Shown here: in pieces, positions 1-10,781 of the stretch | Position numbering within the stretch: the first letter of the stretch is position 1 | Layout of the letters: the number at the start of each line of letters is the position of its first letter | Origin: Hydrogenophaga sp. | GTDB taxonomy: Bacteria; Pseudomonadota; Gammaproteobacteria; Burkholderiales; Burkholderiaceae_C | Direction: 5' to 3' | DNA: 64,000 nt | Assembly (NCBI RefSeq): GCF_014773545.1 | Contig: NZ_SDDV01000007.1 | Span: 1 to 64,000, forward strand | Notes under the pieces: model-generated | What the model was told of the DNA's origin: nothing | Database searches by the model: none | The model's input: only the letters and a program-made list of their open reading frames with translations | Position numbers and translations under genes: made by a program

Positions 1-130
1 GGACACCTTCTGATAGTTGTGCGACTCACGCTGGCGCGAGTTGAGCTGGCTATACGGTACTTTGGCTAGGGCAAGGGGCATATTTTGGTGAGCCGAGGAC
101 GGCGCCTGTTGAGTGGCCTAACGAACAGCG

Positions 131-188
131 TTTATCAGCCGCAAAGCAACGTGTGAATTCATCATGGGCCTCCCTTGCGGCTGATAAA
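131..188. repeat. 14-bp perfect inverted repeat (TTTATCAGCCGCAA / TTGCGGCTGATAAA), 30-nt loop
   Basis: Arms at 131-144 and 175-188 read directly from the sequence. Confidence 0.9.
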
Positions 189-471
189 CCTTGTTGGACT
201 GAACCGCGCGAGGTGGCGGCGTGTGTTCTTGTGAATGGGCAGTGTAAGCTTCAACCGCCGATTCGGGCAATCCCAAAGGCCGCTGGGAGCGCCCATTGTG
301 TGGTGCTGACCACGTTGGAGAGGTCGGTTTCGCCCTGCACAGCGCACGACCGAGCCTGCTTGCAGGCTTTGCCCGTGTCACCACCGGCGCTCACGCCCCT
401 GGGGGCGCAGGTGAGCCCACGGCCACACCGGCGTGGCTGGCGGTGATTCTTCAAAGCGTGCCCGGCCGCAT

Positions 472-1654
472 TCATGGCGGCCCCCGGCAGGCAGCCTCTC
501 GGGTTGGACCGGTCGATCTGCTGCGCTGCGGCCCCAGCAACTGCACCAGCCGCAGCCGTCCCATTCGGCAGTGGGGACAGGTGTCGATCTCCAGCGCCGC
601 CACCCGCCGCATGAAGGCCTGCGCGTCCCAGGTGGCCTGCGGCTGCGGCTGGGGCATCTGCAGCAACGCCCTGGCCTGGCTCAGGCGCTCGCCCTTGCTC
701 GCCGGCGCCAGCAGCCCAACGTTCCGGATGCGTTTGAACCCAGCGGGCAACACGTGTTGCAGCAAGCGGCCAATGAACTCGTCCCCGGCAATCTGCAGCA
801 CGCGTTTGCCGCCTGAGTCGTTGGCGCGCACACGCAAGCGCACCGCGTCCCCCTCGATGCCCAACAAGCGCTCGTTGCCCACCGCCGTGCGGTGCGTGTA
901 GCGGAGGTAGTCCAGCACCGCTGCGGGCCCAGCCATCGGGGTCTTGGCGTACACCACCCAGTCGTGGTGGCGCAGCGCGGCCAGGCGCTGACTGCGCTCG
1001 TTTTGCGTCTGCGCCGGGTCGCGCGCAAGTGCGCCCGATTGTTCAGCCTGCACCAGCGCTGCTAGAAACTTGCCCCGAAACACTTCTCAATCAGCGCTTT
1101 GACCGGGAACAGGAAGTCCGGCGCTCGCTGGGGCATGACCCACCGGGTGTTTCCTTCACCGTCGCGCTGCAGTGCCCCACAGGCCATGAGCGCGTGCACA
1201 TGCAGGTGGCGGCGCAGGTCCTGCGTCCAGGTGTGCAGCACCAGCGTGAAGGCGCCCGTGCCGCCCAGCCAGCGCGGGTTGGCAGCGTGGCCGCCGTGCA
1301 CTGCATCAGCGCATCAAAGACCCAGCGCGGGTGAACACCGGCCAGCGCGTTCAACTCGTGCGGCAGGGTGAAGACCAGATGGCAATACGGCACATTGAGC
1401 AGCTCGGCCAGGCGTGCGCTGCGCCAGTTATCGCGCGCCCGGCTCTGGCACTGCGGGCAATGCCGGTTGCGACACGAGTGCCAGCGCCACTGCGGCGCCC
1501 CGCAACCGTCGCAGGCCAGTTGCTGGCCGCCCAGCGCCGCTGTGCGGCAGGCCACGATGGCGCGCCAGGCACGGGCCTGCACTGTGCTCAGGCGGTGCCC
1601 GCTGAGGTATTTGGCTCCAAAGTGCCGCAGCACCTGGGCCAGCGTGGTGGCCAT
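472..1654 (-). pseudogene. IS91 family transposase, broken into three reading frames
   Basis: N-terminal part 1091..1654 (ACDGCGAPQWRWHSCRNRHCPQCQ...HLVFTLPHELN), middle part in 1062..1301 (LHTWTQDLRRHLHVHALMACGAL), C-terminal part 472..1083 (FRGKFLAALVQA...DTCPHCRMGRLRLV). Consistent with two 1-nt frameshifts. Confidence 0.8.
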
Positions 1655-1661
1655 GACCGCC

Positions 1662-2534
1662 TCACTGGCGGATCACCGGCGCCAGCTGGCTCAGCAGAGC
1701 CAGCGGCTGGCTGCGCGCGCCATCGGGTGCGTCCGGACGCGCCAGGTGCAGGTAGCGCGTGGTGGTGCTCACCTGGCTGTGGCCCAGCCACTGCGAGAGG
1801 CTGTGCAGGTCCACCCCGGCTTCGAGCAGGTGCGTGGCCCAGCAGTGGCGCAGGGTGTGGATGCCGCCGCGTTTGGTGATGCCCGCGTGCGCGCAGGCCG
1901 CGCGGTACCAGCGCTGGGCGCTCTCGGGCTGCAGCGGCTGGCCAGGGTCGCTTTGCGCCACGAACAGCCACTGCCGGGGGCGCCCCACTTGCCACCACGC
2001 GCGCAACAGTTCCAGCACATCGGGTGCCAGCGGCACGTAGCGGTCTTTGCCGCCCTTGCCTTGCTCGACTCGGATGCACATGCGGTCGGCGGCGCTGTCG
2101 ATGTCGCGCACCCGCAGGTGGCACAGCTCCGACAGGCGCAGACCCGTTCCATAGGCTGCCATCAGGAAGGTGCGCGACTTCGCGTGCCGGGCCACGGCAA
2201 ACAGTCGGGTCAGCTCCTGGCGCGAGAGGATCTCGGGCAACTTCTGGGGCGCTGGCGCCAGCGGGATCTCGAAGGCTTTGCCATCCAGCCCCAGCACGGT
2301 GCCGTAGAGAAAGCGGCAGGCGCTGGCGTACTGGTTGACGCTGGAGCGCGAGAGGTGTTTGTCTTGTATCTGGTGCAGCAGGTAGCGCTGTACCTCCAGG
2401 GCCGTGAGGGTGTCCGGGCTGCGCCGGTAGTGGCGCGCCAGACGCGCGACGGCCTCGGTGTATGCCTCCTGGGTGCGCGTTGCCATGCCGCGCAGCACCA
2501 TGGCTTCGAGCATGCGTTGACGAAGCGGGGTCAT
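1662..2534 (-). CDS. tyrosine-type recombinase/integrase (XerC/D-like, IS91-associated)
   Basis: MTPLRQRMLEAMVLRG...GTGLRLSELCHLRVRDID...HTLRHCWATHLLEAGVDLHSLSQWLGHSQVSTTTRYLHL; R..HxxR..Y catalytic pattern present. Confidence 0.85.
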   Translation of the reverse strand: MTPLRQRMLEAMVLRGMATRTQEAYTEAVARLARHYRRSPDTLTALEVQRYLLHQIQDKHLSRSSVNQYASACRFLYGTVLGLDGKAFEIPLAPAPQKLPEILSRQELTRLFAVARHAKSRTFLMAAYGTGLRLSELCHLRVRDIDSAADRMCIRVEQGKGGKDRYVPLAPDVLELLRAWWQVGRPRQWLFVAQSDPGQPLQPESAQRWYRAACAHAGITKRGGIHTLRHCWATHLLEAGVDLHSLSQWLGHSQVSTTTRYLHLARPDAPDGARSQPLALLSQLAPVIRQ

Positions 2535-2661
2535 TGCCTTCTCCTTGAAACCGGGAACATTCCCGTCTCCAAGGCTGTCAAGCTCACAACCCCATGCAAA
2601 ACGCGGTGGCAGCACCAGAGTGCCAACCACCGCGTCAGCGGTTTAGTTCAACTCAGCATTA

Positions 2662-3354
2662 TCAGAGCAGCCCCAACTCGGCCATCGACACCGCTTGCTC
2701 GCGCGTGACGATGAAGTGGTCCAGCACGCGCACGTCTATCAGCGCCAGCGCGGCTTTCAGTGCCTGGGTGAGCGCTTCGTCGGCGCGCGAGGGTTGGGCG
2801 GTGCCGCTGGGGTGGTTGTGCGCCAGCACCACCGCAGCGGCGTGGTGGTGCAGGGCGCGCAGCACCACTTCGCGTGGGTAGACACTGGACTGCGTCAGCG
2901 TGCCGCGAAACAGTTCCTCGAATTCGATCAGCCGGTTCTGGCTGTCCAGAAACAGCAGCGCAAAGACTTCGTGCGCGCGCGCGCCCAACTGCAGTTGCAG
3001 ATAATCGCGCACCGCCTGCGGGCTGTCGAACAGCGGTTTTTGCTTGAGCTCCTGCGCCAGCGCCCGGCGCGCGAGTTCCAGCACCGCCACCACCTCGGCG
3101 CGTTTGGCCGGCCCCAGGCCCTTGATGATTTTGAGCGCGTCGGCGCTGGTGTGCAGCAGGCCGGCCACGCCGCCAAAGCGCTCCAGCAGCTCTTGTGCCA
3201 GTTGCAGCACGTGCTTGCCGGCCATGCCGGTGCGCAGCAGCAGCGCCAGCAGTTCGACGTCGCTCAGCGCGGCGGGGCCGCGGGCGAGCAGCTTTTCGCG
3301 CGGGCGTGCGTCGAGCGGCAGGTTTTTCAGCCCGGGCGTGGCAAGGCCATTCAT
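2662..3354 (-). CDS. radC: RadC family JAB-domain protein
   Basis: [32 protein letters not shown]...[18 protein letters not shown]...VLDHFIV. Confidence 0.93.
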   Translation of the reverse strand: MNGLATPGLKNLPLDARPREKLLARGPAALSDVELLALLLRTGMAGKHVLQLAQELLERFGGVAGLLHTSADALKIIKGLGPAKRAEVVAVLELARRALAQELKQKPLFDSPQAVRDYLQLQLGARAHEVFALLFLDSQNRLIEFEELFRGTLTQSSVYPREVVLRALHHHAAAVVLAHNHPSGTAQPSRADEALTQALKAALALIDVRVLDHFIVTREQAVSMAELGLL

Positions 3355-3464
3355 GGGTTTTCCCTTCCAGCTTTGTGTCGCTTTCTACAATGACCGCTGT
3401 CGGTGAGCGCACGCCGCCCGGCCCCTGCGCAGCACCTATCCCAGCCACCTTCCTCATCTCGTTT

Positions 3465-3907
3465 ATGACTCAGGTCCAAGCAGGCTCTTTCCTCACCTTG
3501 CACTATCGCCTGTCAGGGCCGCAGGGCAGGGTCGTCATCGATACCTTTGGCGGCTCGCCCGCCACGCTCAGCCTGGGTGCAGGCGAGCTCTCGCCCGCCA
3601 TCGAGCAAGGCCTGATCGGACTGCACGAAGGCAGCCGCAGCGTGCTCGAGTTTGCCGCTGGCGAGGCCTTTGGTTCGCGCCAGGCGCAACTGGTGCAGTG
3701 GGTGGCGCGCCAGTTGCTCGAGCGCCTGGGCGATCCGCAGCAGGTTTACGCCGTCGGTGACGTGGTGCAATTTCCCACCCCCGACGGTCAGGGTCGTTAT
3801 GCCGGTTCGGTGCTCGAGCTGGGTCCGGATGGCGCGTTGTTGTTTGACTTCAACCACCCGCTGGCCGGCCAGCCGGTGCGGTTTGAGTTGCAACTGATAG
3901 GGGTTTT

Positions 3908-3911
<4 letters not shown>
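3465..3911 (+). CDS. FKBP-type peptidyl-prolyl cis-trans isomerase (SlpA/SlyD-like)
   Basis: MTQVQAGSFLTLHYRLSGPQGRVVIDTFGGSPATLSLGAGELSPAIEQGLIGL; adjacent to ispH as is usual. Confidence 0.85.
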
Positions 3912-6240
<2,329 letters not shown>

Positions 6241-6384
6241 AGCGGCTGCGCTGCGCAGCCAGCACGTGACACCGGGTTAACCCTGAGCACAAAATCACCA
6301 TACGCTCGCACAATGGGTAGGCAATTTCCTTCATAGGCATGGCGCCGTTCGCACCCAGGCGCCACCACCCCACAGGAGCGTCAG

Positions 6385-6861
6385 ATGCACAAAGCCTTGC
6401 ACATCAACCCAGATAAATGCACCGGCTGCCTGCAGTGCGAAATGGCTTGTTCATTCGAGAACTACGGCATTTTCGCAACCTCCAAGTCGCGCATCAAGGT
6501 GTTTGACTTCCACCACACCGGCAAGAAAGTCCCCTACACCTGCACCCAGTGCGACGAGGCCTGGTGCCTGCACGCCTGCCCGGTCGAGGCGATTCAAGTC
6601 GACCGGGCCACCGGCGCCAAGGTGGTCAACGAGAGCACCTGCGTCGGCTGCAAGGTCTGCACCATTGCCTGCCCGTTTGGCACCATCAACTACGTGCAGG
6701 AAACCGGCAAGGTGCAAAAGTGCGATCTCTGCGGCGGTGATCCGGCCTGCGCCGATGCCTGCCCAACGGCAGCCATCACCTTCATCGACGCCAACTGGAG
6801 CGGCATCGACAGAATGAAACAGTGGGCCGACAAGCTGGGCAACCAGTCCGCCGCCGCCTGA
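6385..6861 (+). CDS. 4Fe-4S dicluster ferredoxin subunit of an aldehyde oxidoreductase (AorA-like)
   Basis: CTGCLQCEMAC, CTQCDEAWCLHACP, CVGCKVCTIACPFG, CDLCGGDPACADACP; directly upstream of AOR. Confidence 0.85.
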   Translation: MHKALHINPDKCTGCLQCEMACSFENYGIFATSKSRIKVFDFHHTGKKVPYTCTQCDEAWCLHACPVEAIQVDRATGAKVVNESTCVGCKVCTIACPFGTINYVQETGKVQKCDLCGGDPACADACPTAAITFIDANWSGIDRMKQWADKLGNQSAAA

Positions 6862-6887
6862 CCCCCATCCACCGAAGGAGCAGCATC

Positions 6888-8735
6888 ATGTCTTGGGCCG
6901 GAAAAATTCTTCGCGTCAATCTGAGCGCGGGCCGCATCAGCAGCGAACCCTTGAACATGGCGTGGGCGCGAGCCTACCTGGGTTCGCGCGGTCTGGGCAG
7001 CAAGTACCTGAGCAGCGAAATCGACCCCCGGGTCGATCCGCTGTCGCCCGACAACAAAATCATCTGGGCCACCGGCCCGCTGACCGGCACCATGGCATCC
7101 ACCGGCGGGCGCTACACCGTTATCACCAAGAGCCCGCTGACCGGTGCCATTGCCTGCTCCAACTCGGGTGGCTACTGGGGTGCCGAGCTGAAAATGGCCG
7201 GTTGGGACATGGTTATTTTTGAGGGCCGCTCGCCCCAGCCGGTCTTCCTCCACATCAGCGATGACACAGCCGAGCTGCGCGACGCCTCCGAGCTGTGGGG
7301 TCAGAGCGTCTGGAAGACCGAGGCCGCGCTCAAGACCCGCCTGCAAGACCCGCTGCTGCGGGTCTCCAGCATTGGTAAGGCGGGTGAAAACAGCGTGTTG
7401 TTCGCGTCGGTGGTGAACGATCTGCACCGCGCTGCCGGCCGCTCGGGCGTGGGCGCTGTCATGGGCAGCAAAAACCTCAAGGCCATTGCGGTGCGCGGCA
7501 CCCAGGGCGTGGGCAACATCCGCCATCCCAAGGCGTTCATGGCGGCCACCAAGGCGGCCAAAAAAGTGTTGGCCGACAACGCCGTCACCGGCCAGGGTCT
7601 GCCCACCTACGGCACCCAGGTGCTGATGAACGTGATCAACGAGATCGGTGCCTTGCCGACCCGCAACCATCGCGACAACGCCTTTGAAGGTGCCAGGGAT
7701 ATTTCGGCCGAAGCCATGGCCACGCCGCGCGCATCTGACGGCAAGAAGCAGTTGGTGACCAACCAGGCCTGCTTTGGCTGCACCATCGCCTGTGGGCGCA
7801 TCAGCAAGATTGACCAGACGCATTTTTCGGTGGCCAACAAGCCCGAGTACTGGGGTGCCAGCGGTGGCCTGGAGTACGAAGCCGCCTGGGCGCTGGGCGC
7901 GGCCAACGGCGTCAACGACCTCGAAGCCTTGCAATACGCCAATCTGTTGTGCAACGAAGAGGGCATGGACCCGATCAGCTTTGGCGCCACTGTCGGCGCG
8001 GTGATGGAGCTGTACGAAATGGGGGTGCTGAGCGCCGAGCAGTTGGGTATCAAGGCCGGGTTTGGATCGGCACAGGCTTTGGTCCACTTTGCCGAAATTA
8101 CCGCCCGAGGCGAGGGCTTCGGCAAGGAACTCGGCCAGGGATCGAAGCGCCTGAGCGCAAAATATGGCCACCCCGATTTGTCGATGAGCGTCAAGGGCCA
8201 GGAGTTTCCGGCCTACGACGGCCGCGCGATTCAGGGCATGGGCCTGGCCTACGCCACCAGCAACCGCGGCGCCTGCCACTTGCGCGGCTACACCGTCGCC
8301 TCCGAGGTGCTGGGCATTCCGGTCAAGACAGATCCGTTGGAACACCAGGGCAAGCCCGAACTGGTCAAGGCGTTTCAGGACGCCACTGCCGCCTTCGATT
8401 CGGCGGGCATCTGCGTCTTCACCAGTTTTGCCTGGACGCTGGCCGACGTGGCGCCCCAGGTGCAGGCCGCCTGCGGCGAAGAATTCACCCTGGAGCAGCT
8501 CAACCACATTGGCGAACGCATCTGGAACATGGAGCGCGAGTTCAACAATGCCGCCGGTTTCACCCGGGCCGATGACACGCTGCCCAAGCGCTTGCTGACC
8601 GAAGCCTGCAAGACCGGCCCGGCCACCGGCAAGGTCAGTATGCTGGCCGAGATGCTGCCGGGATACTACGCTGCGCGCGGCTGGGACCACGAGGGCCGAC
8701 CGACCGTCGAAACCAGGGCCCGGCTGGGTCTCTGA
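6888..8735 (+). CDS. aldehyde ferredoxin oxidoreductase, tungstopterin family (AorB-like)
   Basis: MSWAGKILRVNLSAGRISSEPLN...GSRGLGSKYLSSEIDP; cluster motif ACFGCTIACG and C-terminal DSAGICVF. Confidence 0.92.
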   Translation: MSWAGKILRVNLSAGRISSEPLNMAWARAYLGSRGLGSKYLSSEIDPRVDPLSPDNKIIWATGPLTGTMASTGGRYTVITKSPLTGAIACSNSGGYWGAELKMAGWDMVIFEGRSPQPVFLHISDDTAELRDASELWGQSVWKTEAALKTRLQDPLLRVSSIGKAGENSVLFASVVNDLHRAAGRSGVGAVMGSKNLKAIAVRGTQGVGNIRHPKAFMAATKAAKKVLADNAVTGQGLPTYGTQVLMNVINEIGALPTRNHRDNAFEGARDISAEAMATPRASDGKKQLVTNQACFGCTIACGRISKIDQTHFSVANKPEYWGASGGLEYEAAWALGAANGVNDLEALQYANLLCNEEGMDPISFGATVGAVMELYEMGVLSAEQLGIKAGFGSAQALVHFAEITARGEGFGKELGQGSKRLSAKYGHPDLSMSVKGQEFPAYDGRAIQGMGLAYATSNRGACHLRGYTVASEVLGIPVKTDPLEHQGKPELVKAFQDATAAFDSAGICVFTSFAWTLADVAPQVQAACGEEFTLEQLNHIGERIWNMEREFNNAAGFTRADDTLPKRLLTEACKTGPATGKVSMLAEMLPGYYAARGWDHEGRPTVETRARLGL

Positions 8736-8814
8736 GTCTTGCCGCCCGTGCGCGTCTGGCCCAAAAAAGCAGGGACATTCGGCGCACCGCCCTTGAGCCT
8801 TGCGGAAAACCGAC

Positions 8815-10125
8815 ATGCACCACCTCATTCTCGGCGCCGGCCCGGCCGGCGTGATCGCGGCGGATACCCTGCGCAAGCACGCGCCGGCCGACCGCATCAC
8901 CCTGGTGGGCGATGAGCCTGAGACGCCGTATTCGCGCATGGCGATTCCGTATCTGCTGATGGGCCAGATCGACGAGCGCGGCACCCATTTGCGCCTGCGC
9001 GAGAGCCACTACGATGAGGCGCGCCTGCATATCGTTCGCGCCCGCGCCACCCAGGTCGACGCGCCGGGCCGCACGGTGCGTCTGGACAACGGACAGGTGC
9101 TCGGCTTTGACCGCCTGCTGATCGCCACCGGTTCGCACCCCTTGCGCCCGCCGATTGCCGGTATCGACTCAGCCGGCGTCCATTCTTGCTGGACGCTGGA
9201 AGACGCGCGCGCGATTGCCAGGCTGGCCCGGCCTGGAGCCCGCGTGCTGCAAATGGGCGCCGGCTTTATTGGATGCATCACCATGGAAGCGCTCAAGCAG
9301 CGTGGTGTGCAGCTCACGGTGGTGGAGAGGGGCGAGCGCATGCTGGCGCGCATGATGGGTGCGGTGGCCGGCGGCATGATACGCGCCTGGTGCCAGCGCC
9401 AGGGGGTGCAGGTCTGCACCGGAACCCGGGTCGAAGCGATCGAGCCGCTGGCGGCAGGCGCTGCGTCGGCACAGGCCAGCGGTCTGCGCGTGCGGCTGTC
9501 GAACGGGCAGACGCTGGCGGCCGATCTGGTCATCAGCGCCACCGGCGTGCGCCCGGCGATCGGTTTTCTGGAGCATTCCGGCATCACCTGTTTGCAAGGC
9601 GTGCTGACCGACGAGCACCTGCAAACCAATGTGGCCGGCATCTACGCCGCTGGCGACTGTGCCGAGGCGTTTGACAAAGTCAGCGGCACGTCCATCGTCA
9701 GCGCCATTCAGCCCAACGCGGTTGAACAAGCGCGTGTGGCAGCGCTCAACATGCTGGGGCTGGCCACCGAGCTGCGCGGCGTCACGCAGATCAATGTGCT
9801 CGACACCCTGGGCCTGATCAGCGCCAGTTTTGGCCACTGGGGGGGCGTGCCCGGCGGCGAGCACGTGGAGCTGACCGACCAGGCGCATGGCAAACACCTC
9901 AGCCTGCAATTCCGAGACGACGTGCTGGTCGGTTGCAACGCGGTCGGCTGGACCGAGCACGTCGGCGTGCTGCGCGGCTTGGTTGAAGGCCAGGTGCGCT
10001 TGGGCGAGTGGAAAGACCGGTTGCTGCACGATCCGACCTGCTTGATGCAGGCTTATCTGGCTTGCGCGCAAGGGCAGGGTGGGTGGAGCGGGGCGACCGA
10101 CCAGCGCCGCCGCGCCGGCGCTTGA
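8815..10125 (+). CDS. FAD-dependent NAD(P)H oxidoreductase (rubredoxin reductase-like; AorC-like)
   Basis: LILGAGPAGVIAADTLRK...GAGFIGCITMEALKQRG...GIYAAGDCAEA; in operon with AOR. ATG at 8815 preferred over TTG at 8800. Confidence 0.83.
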   Translation: MHHLILGAGPAGVIAADTLRKHAPADRITLVGDEPETPYSRMAIPYLLMGQIDERGTHLRLRESHYDEARLHIVRARATQVDAPGRTVRLDNGQVLGFDRLLIATGSHPLRPPIAGIDSAGVHSCWTLEDARAIARLARPGARVLQMGAGFIGCITMEALKQRGVQLTVVERGERMLARMMGAVAGGMIRAWCQRQGVQVCTGTRVEAIEPLAAGAASAQASGLRVRLSNGQTLAADLVISATGVRPAIGFLEHSGITCLQGVLTDEHLQTNVAGIYAAGDCAEAFDKVSGTSIVSAIQPNAVEQARVAALNMLGLATELRGVTQINVLDTLGLISASFGHWGGVPGGEHVELTDQAHGKHLSLQFRDDVLVGCNAVGWTEHVGVLRGLVEGQVRLGEWKDRLLHDPTCLMQAYLACAQGQGGWSGATDQRRRAGA

Positions 10126-10129
10126 GAAC

Positions 10130-10384
10130 ATGAAAATCACCGTCAAGCTGTTTGCCACCCTGACCGACTACCTCCCTGCGTCAGCGCGGCGCAGCAATCT
10201 GGTCGAGATCGAGGTGGAGCCGGGTGCCAGCATCAACCAGATCATCGAATCCTTTGGCCTGCCACCCAGGCTGGTGCATCTGGTGTTGGTGAATGGAAAG
10301 TACGTCGAGCCGCAGGCCCGTTTGAACACCACTCTCTCCCCCGACGACGTGCTGGCAATCTGGCCGCCGATTGCCGGTGGCTGA
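10130..10384 (+). CDS. MoaD/ThiS-like sulfur carrier protein
   Basis: MKITVKLFATLTDYLP...VLAIWPPIAGG with C-terminal Gly-Gly. Confidence 0.82.
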   Translation: MKITVKLFATLTDYLPASARRSNLVEIEVEPGASINQIIESFGLPPRLVHLVLVNGKYVEPQARLNTTLSPDDVLAIWPPIAGG

Positions 10385-10386
10385 GC

Positions 10387-10701
10387 ATGGGTGGCGCCGC
10401 CATGCCAGCCAACGGCGCCGAAACGTTTCGGCGGGAGATGGGTTGCAGCGAAGCCGAATGGCTGCGCTGCCTGCCAGCGGCGATTGGCGAGCATGCCTGG
10501 CAGCAGGCGGGCGCCAGCGCCCGAGTTGAATTTCCTGACGGCCACCTGCAACTGCAGTGGCAGCCCCTGGCACCGCGCTGCATGGCTTTGTTGCGGCTGC
10601 CGGTGTTGCAGGTCGATTTTTCTTTTCAGGGTCTGGACGCGGCGCAGCAAGCGGCCTTCATGCGCCGCTTTGACCTGTACGTGCAACGCGGCGGTGGCTG
10701 A
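10387..10701 (+). CDS. hypothetical protein, last gene of AOR operon
   Basis: 104-aa ORF starting 3 nt after the moaD-like stop; C-terminus ...DLYVQRGGG. Confidence 0.65.
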   Translation: MGGAAMPANGAETFRREMGCSEAEWLRCLPAAIGEHAWQQAGASARVEFPDGHLQLQWQPLAPRCMALLRLPVLQVDFSFQGLDAAQQAAFMRRFDLYVQRGGG

Positions 10702-10781
10702 AGGAATGGGCGCATTTGGCTGGGGCGCTGGGGCGCTTTAGCTGAAGCCATTCGACAGGCGGCTCAGAACGGCGGCCGCAC

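Larger units (their letters stand above)
193..2652 (-). mobile_element. IS91-like element with an accessory tyrosine recombinase; transposase decayed
   Basis: Y2-type zinc-finger transposase fragments plus adjacent tyrosine recombinase, flanked by inverted GTTGRACTRAACCGC sequences at 193-207 (+) and 2638-2652 (-). Boundaries are approximate. Confidence 0.6.

Noticed and set aside
1-471. Several short ORFs in both strands at the left edge
   Set aside because: Mutually overlapping, no motifs; region better explained as non-coding flank and end of the mobile element.
1662-2534. Integron integrase (IntI) call
   Set aside because: Tyrosine recombinase motifs are present, but I could not see the extra IntI-specific insertion; the IS91 neighbour favours an element-associated recombinase.
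1368-2708. 446-aa plus-strand ORF across the recombinase
   Set aside because: Antisense to the tyrosine recombinase, which has intact catalytic motifs.
6244-6260. GGCTGCG-CTG-CGCAGCC hairpin just after serS as a terminator
   Set aside because: Stem is perfect, but no T-tract follows; not enough to call an intrinsic terminator.
6690-8984. 764-aa minus-strand ORF opposite the AOR genes
   Set aside because: Shadow ORF of GC-rich coding sequence; the plus strand has clear AOR motifs and the minus translation has no recognisable domain.
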